A stretch of 10,286 bases of DNA from Oscillospiraceae bacterium (GTDB taxonomy: Bacteria > Bacillota_A > Clostridia > Saccharofermentanales > Saccharofermentanaceae), in NCBI GenBank assembly GCA_902803365.1, contig CADCPU010000412.1, positions 1 through 10,286 of the forward strand, given 5' to 3'. This document shows, piece after piece, positions 7,653 through 10,286 of the stretch (position 1 is the first letter of the stretch; each line of letters starts with the position of its first letter). Position numbers and translations under genes: made by a program. The notes below the pieces were generated by a model. That model made no database searches, was not told the DNA's origin, and saw only the letters and a list, made by a program, of their open reading frames with translations.

Positions 7653-7659
7653 AAACACA

Positions 7660-7665
7660 CCTCTT
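7660..7665 (-). promoter_or_regulatory. Ribosome binding site fixing the first permease start
   Basis: AAGAGG on the minus strand is 7 nt from ATG 7650-7652 but only 1 nt from the alternative in-frame GTG at 7656-7658, so the ATG is preferred. Confidence 0.7.
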
Positions 7666-7711
7666 AAAAGTTTTCTGGATCGTCATACTCTAATCTTAGT
7701 CTGCTTGTGTG

Positions 7712-7723
7712 CTTGCATACTAG
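7712..7723. promoter_or_regulatory. Operator-like palindrome, copy B (importer operon)
   Basis: On the minus strand the sequence is CTAGTATGCAAG, one base off copy C at 9570-9581 and two off copy A at 1148-1159. It lies just downstream of the predicted transcription start (near 7728) of the importer operon, a classic repressor position. Confidence 0.65.
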
Positions 7724-7734
7724 TTGACTCTTAA

Positions 7735-7763
7735 AATCTATCACTCAGGTATGCATATGTCAA
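7735..7763 (-). promoter_or_regulatory. Sigma-A type promoter of the importer operon
   Basis: Minus strand: perfect -35 TTGACA (7758-7763), 17-bp spacer, -10 TAGATT (7735-7740, four of six). The predicted start near 7728 leaves a leader of about 75 nt containing operator copy B. Confidence 0.8.
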
Positions 7764-7821
7764 TATATTAACCACATGCGCGAATCATTTTTTGGACACC
7801 TTGCACAACCAGCAACATAAA

Positions 7822-7864
7822 GAAAAGTGAATATCCACTATTGTCTTTTGGATATCCACTTTTC
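7822..7864 (-). terminator. Long inverted repeat, probable terminator of the acetylesterase gene
   Basis: A 15-bp stem (7822-7836 with 7850-7864) encloses a 13-nt loop. The DNA repeat has one mismatch, but in minus-strand RNA this becomes a G-U pair, so the stem is fully paired in that direction. The minus strand continues T-rich (TTTTCTTTATG), about 80 bp after the acetylesterase stop. It would insulate that gene from the importer promoter. The plus side is also followed by seven T, though no plus-strand gene ends here. Confidence 0.7.
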
Positions 7865-7945
7865 ATTTTTTTCAGATCTGCAATATGTATAATTCGATAT
7901 TGTTCTTTGTATATTTTTATTTATTTTTTCAAAAGTGTGCCTTCA

Positions 7946-9511
7946 TTAAAGGTACTTCTTAACCTGCTCAGCCATCCTCTTTCCGAGCTCACTCTTAAGC
8001 TGCGGATGAAGTTCATAAGGCTGACCGAGATCCTTGGCATGTACATACGAACAATCGGAAAGCTGCTCAGGAGCCTTGCGCTGCATCTCCTGGATCACAA
8101 GCCATCCGTCACCCAAGCCCGTTACCGGATTAACATAATCAGGCATCTCGACTACAACGATCGGCAGCTTCTGACCGAAGTCTGCTCTCCACCTCTCGAC
8201 CATCGCCTTAAAGAGCGCATCATATCCTCTGTAAGGATAATCCTTCGGATCACCGAGCTTAGGGTCGTTGTTATACGGATCTTCCGCATTGCTCTCACCC
8301 TGATACCACCATGCTCCCCTGAACTTAACATCGAGGATCGTCTTGATCGATGCTGTGTAAAGAGCCGTCGGTATCGTCTGACCCATGGTAACAGGACGGC
8401 AGGAAGCTTCAGCCTTATTCTCATAAGATCTCTTCCATGTACCTTCGATAGATACCTTTTCATTACCGCTTCTCAGGTAATACCGGTGGTCCTTGAGGAA
8501 ACCGCCGTTCTTATCATTAACTATAAGTCTTACTGCGATGAGGTTCTTACCCTTTTTGAGGATAGAACCGTCAAACGGATACTTACGCGGAGGATAGCAA
8601 TATGGCGTAGATCCTACATGTACTCCGTTAATATATGTATCGTCTGCATCAACAAGTTCTCCTACATAGAGGAATGCATCCTTACAAGGTTCATTGATCT
8701 CAACTTCCTTATAAAGCCACATGCTTCCCGTATATCCGTCTCCTTCGCTCTCGAGGAACATACCCGGCAAAGTTACGTCGACTGCATCATCAGGGATCGC
8801 AAGAGCACGTTTTTCGAGGCCTTCGTCATTAAGCGCATCACGCCATGCAGCGATCTCAACATCCTGTTCGTGGAGATATTGCTGTAGAGAACCGTCTTCG
8901 TGGAACTTGTTTACGAGTTCGCTGTAGTCACCGAACTTCGAGAGAAGATCATAAGGCATCCAGGCTTCGAGAGTCGAACCGCCCTGAGCTGCCATGACAA
9001 ATCCGATAGGACAATCAAGTCCGAGATTCTTGGCGCAGAAGAAACCGACTGCACTCATCTCCATGATCTCGCCCGGAACAGCTGCCGTCCATTTGCTGTC
9101 AGGAAGATCTGCAAGCTTGTTTTCATCGAGCCTGTACTGAGGCGTAAGTCTGTACTGTCTGATATAAGGATAGTTCGATGCTTTGACTTCTTCTTCGGAT
9201 TCGTCAAGAGTCCTGTATACCGGAAGCTCCATATTGGACTGACCTACGAGGAGGAACACCTCACCAAAGCAGACATCCTTCAATTCGATCGTATCAGTAC
9301 CCTCGACCTTGATCGTAAAGCCTGTACCTTCAGAATGAGCAGGGATACAGATCTTGAACCGACCGTCGACCACGTCGCCCTCATATACCGCGTCATCGAA
9401 AAACACCTTTATCTTGTCACCCGAGTCCTGACCCCAGATGTAGAAATCTTCATTACGCTGAATGACCATTCCGTCGCCGAAGATACCGGCAAGCACTGTT
9501 CCGTTACTCAT
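7946..9511 (-). CDS. Carbohydrate acetylesterase, SASA/SGNH type (sialate O-acetylesterase-like)
   Basis: This 521-residue protein belongs to the sialate O-acetylesterase (SASA) domain family of SGNH-like hydrolases, which remove O-acetyl groups from sugars, including plant cell-wall glycans. Block I LLVGQSNME (88-95) holds the nucleophile Ser92. AAQGGSTLEAW (174-184) and WWYQGESNAE (401-410) are the other hallmark blocks, and DLGQPYELHP (494-503) supplies the probable catalytic His502. An N-terminal beta-rich domain (1-85) precedes the catalytic part. Between the second and third blocks, about 240-365, sits a beta-sandwich insert resembling a galactose-binding-like domain (WLYKEVEI, then YINGVHVG), as in many larger members. 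There is no signal peptide, so it should act in the cytoplasm on imported acetylated oligosaccharides. ATG 9509-9511 is chosen because GGAGG lies 6 nt upstream. An upstream in-frame start (9550) lacks such a site. Sialic acid is an unlikely substrate given the uronate neighbours. Confidence 0.88.
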   Translation of the reverse strand: MSNGTVLAGIFGDGMVIQRNEDFYIWGQDSGDKIKVFFDDAVYEGDVVDGRFKICIPAHSEGTGFTIKVEGTDTIELKDVCFGEVFLLVGQSNMELPVYRTLDESEEEVKASNYPYIRQYRLTPQYRLDENKLADLPDSKWTAAVPGEIMEMSAVGFFCAKNLGLDCPIGFVMAAQGGSTLEAWMPYDLLSKFGDYSELVNKFHEDGSLQQYLHEQDVEIAAWRDALNDEGLEKRALAIPDDAVDVTLPGMFLESEGDGYTGSMWLYKEVEINEPCKDAFLYVGELVDADDTYINGVHVGSTPYCYPPRKYPFDGSILKKGKNLIAVRLIVNDKNGGFLKDHRYYLRSGNEKVSIEGTWKRSYENKAEASCRPVTMGQTIPTALYTASIKTILDVKFRGAWWYQGESNAEDPYNNDPKLGDPKDYPYRGYDALFKAMVERWRADFGQKLPIVVVEMPDYVNPVTGLGDGWLVIQEMQRKAPEQLSDCSYVHAKDLGQPYELHPQLKSELGKRMAEQVKKYL

Positions 9512-9517
9512 ATCGAA

Positions 9518-9522
9518 CCTCC
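9518..9522 (-). promoter_or_regulatory. Ribosome binding site fixing the acetylesterase start
   Basis: A perfect GGAGG on the minus strand lies 6 nt before ATG 9509-9511. The reading frame stays open 13 codons further upstream to 9550, but this site makes the shorter protein the likely product. Confidence 0.8.
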
Positions 9523-9540
9523 ACAAGAATTTATATACTG

Positions 9541-9569
9541 ATTCTATCACGAATAGAAAATATTTTGTA
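9541..9569 (-). promoter_or_regulatory. Candidate promoter of the acetylesterase gene
   Basis: Minus strand: TGATAGAAT gives an extended -10 (TAGAAT, 9541-9546), with a weak -35 TACAAA (9564-9569) 17 bp upstream. Operator copy C abuts the -35. Alternatives are a perfect TATAAT at 9611-9616 without a good -35, and CTGACA at 9584-9589 without a good -10. Confidence 0.4.
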
Positions 9570-9581
9570 CTAGTATGCTAG
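9570..9581. promoter_or_regulatory. Operator-like palindrome, copy C (acetylesterase / YesL-like control region)
   Basis: CTAGTATGCTAG matches copy A at all but one position and copy B at all but one position. It lies between the divergent starts at 9511 and 9650, where it could act on both genes. Confidence 0.7.
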
Positions 9582-9589
9582 ACTGTCAG

Positions 9590-9618
9590 TTGATTTTTTA
9601 TCCTATGGTTATTATACT
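9590..9618 (+). promoter_or_regulatory. Sigma-A type promoter of the YesL-like gene
   Basis: Plus strand: TTGATT (9590-9595), 17-bp spacer, TATACT (9613-9618, five of six). Predicted start is near 9625, about 25 nt before the ATG. Operator copy C lies 8 bp upstream of the -35. Confidence 0.65.
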
Positions 9619-9649
9619 GTTTTTAAAGCAGTTCAAAAGGATATTTGCC

Positions 9650-10286
9650 ATGAATGACGACAATTTTTACAACAAGGTGACCAACAGCCGCTTCTACTCT
9701 TTCGGCGACAAATTAGGCGACATAATGATCCTGTCGCTGCTTTGGCTTGTCTTCTGTATCCCTGTTGTTACGGCCGTTCCTTCGACCGCGGCTCTTTACT
9801 ACGCAGTAAGGAAAAGACGTGTAAAGCACTCAGGTTCACCTAAGTCTGATTTCTTTAAGTCATTCAAGGAGAATATTAAACAAGGTATTATTATTAATAT
9901 AATATACGTATTATATTCTGCCGTAACGGTTCTGAATATCCTGATCGGCTATTACGGTATAGGCAACATCAAGATGCCTGATTTCTATTTCCCTACGAGC
10001 TTTATCCTTCTTATACCGATCGTATTTACCTATCCTTTTGTCATCGCACTGCTTGCCAGGTACGACAATACAACGGTTGCGATCTTTAAGAACGGCTTTA
10101 CTCTCTCGACCATGTATCTCGGAACGACGATCAAGATCTGGCTCATCATGATCCTTTCGCTCGCACTCATGATCGTCTTCTTCCCTGCTGCACTCGTACT
10201 CCCGTACTTCTCATGCAGGCTCGTTGAAAGTATGGTAGATAAGATCTTCAAGTATGCTTCTCGTCAAGAGGCAGCAAGAAATGTAA
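9650..10286 (+). CDS. DUF624/YesL-like membrane protein, 3' end beyond window
   Basis: The frame is open from the ATG at 9650-9652 to the window edge: 212 codons plus one base, with no stop. Family members are about 200-220 residues, so probably only a few residues are missing. An AAAGGA site lies 8 nt upstream. The sequence has the family layout: a short polar N terminus with NSRFYSFGDKLGD (12-24), a first hydrophobic segment at about 26-41 running into PVVTAVPSTAALYYA, and three further hydrophobic stretches at about 87-108, 118-138 and 162-185. In Bacillus subtilis the relative yesL sits in the rhamnogalacturonan (yes) cluster. Members are often found beside oligosaccharide importers with YtcP/LplB-type permeases, but their biochemical role is unknown to me. 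The assignment is by sequence character and context, with no searched alignment. Confidence 0.75.
   Translation, partial: MNDDNFYNKVTNSRFYSFGDKLGDIMILSLLWLVFCIPVVTAVPSTAALYYAVRKRRVKHSGSPKSDFFKSFKENIKQGIIINIIYVLYSAVTVLNILIGYYGIGNIKMPDFYFPTSFILLIPIVFTYPFVIALLARYDNTTVAIFKNGFTLSTMYLGTTIKIWLIMILSLALMIVFFPAALVLPYFSCRLVESMVDKIFKYASRQEAARNV

Noticed and set aside
6987..7667. 226-codon plus-strand frame opposite the first permease
   Set aside because: Shadow of the permease reading frame. Cysteine- and charge-rich with no domain, and no translation signal.
7841..8887. 348-codon plus-strand open frame
   Set aside because: It starts inside the inverted repeat and runs antisense to the acetylesterase, whose catalytic blocks are intact. 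The translation has no recognisable motif.
1..10286. Search for a defence system, mobile element, CRISPR array or other unknown system
   Set aside because: No transposase, integrase, phage gene, regular short repeats, tRNA or toxin-antitoxin pair was seen. Every gene fits a known family, and all but the acyltransferase fit a uronate-use locus.

Overview
The window is a uronic-acid (pectin or glucuronoxylan type) utilisation locus. It most likely comes from an anaerobic Gram-positive bacterium of the class Clostridia (Lachnospiraceae, Oscillospiraceae or a relative). This lineage call is an inference. It rests on strong AGGAG/GGAGG ribosome binding sites, sigma-A type promoters, a two-permease sugar importer without its own ATPase (a Firmicutes habit), a lipoprotein binding protein, and a YesL-type membrane protein like that of the Bacillus yes pectin locus. 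All eight genes use common, well-studied folds. I saw no phage, transposon, CRISPR, tRNA or rRNA sequence.

Layout, left to right. (1) Positions 1-1120, minus strand: an eda-kdgK operon, KDPG aldolase followed 11 nt later by 2-keto-3-deoxygluconate kinase, the latter cut off by the window's left edge. (2) 1121-1261: divergent control region with a TTGATT-17-TAGAAT promoter for eda-kdgK and an operator-like palindrome over its -10. (3) 1262-2656, plus strand: uxaC, uronate isomerase. (4) 2662-2696: bidirectional hairpin terminator between convergent genes. (5) 2715-3857, minus: a ten-helix membrane acyltransferase (acyltransferase 3 family) with its own extended -10 promoter, the one gene with no obvious link to uronate catabolism. 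(6) 3987-7652, minus: importer operon permease-permease-solute-binding lipoprotein, ending in a strong terminator at 3934-3958. (7) 7653-7945: 293 bp holding the importer promoter, an operator copy and a 15-bp inverted repeat that probably ends the next gene. The stretch 7764-7821 shows nothing I can name. (8) 7946-9511, minus: a SASA/SGNH-type carbohydrate acetylesterase with no signal peptide. (9) 9512-9649: divergent control region with the third operator copy. (10) 9650 to the right edge, plus: a DUF624/YesL-like membrane protein whose stop codon lies beyond the window.

How it fits together (inference). An acetylated uronate-containing oligosaccharide is captured by the lipoprotein and imported through the two permeases, powered by an ATPase encoded elsewhere. 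The cytoplasmic esterase removes acetyl groups, and unseen hydrolases or lyases release uronate. UxaC isomerises the uronate, an oxidoreductase and dehydratase outside the window give KDG, and KdgK plus Eda convert it to pyruvate and glyceraldehyde 3-phosphate. The best non-routine observation is a shared 12-bp operator-like palindrome, CTAGTATKCWAG. It occurs once in each of the three control regions that serve the catabolic genes and not in front of the acyltransferase. That points to one local regulator, probably GntR-type, controlling the set.
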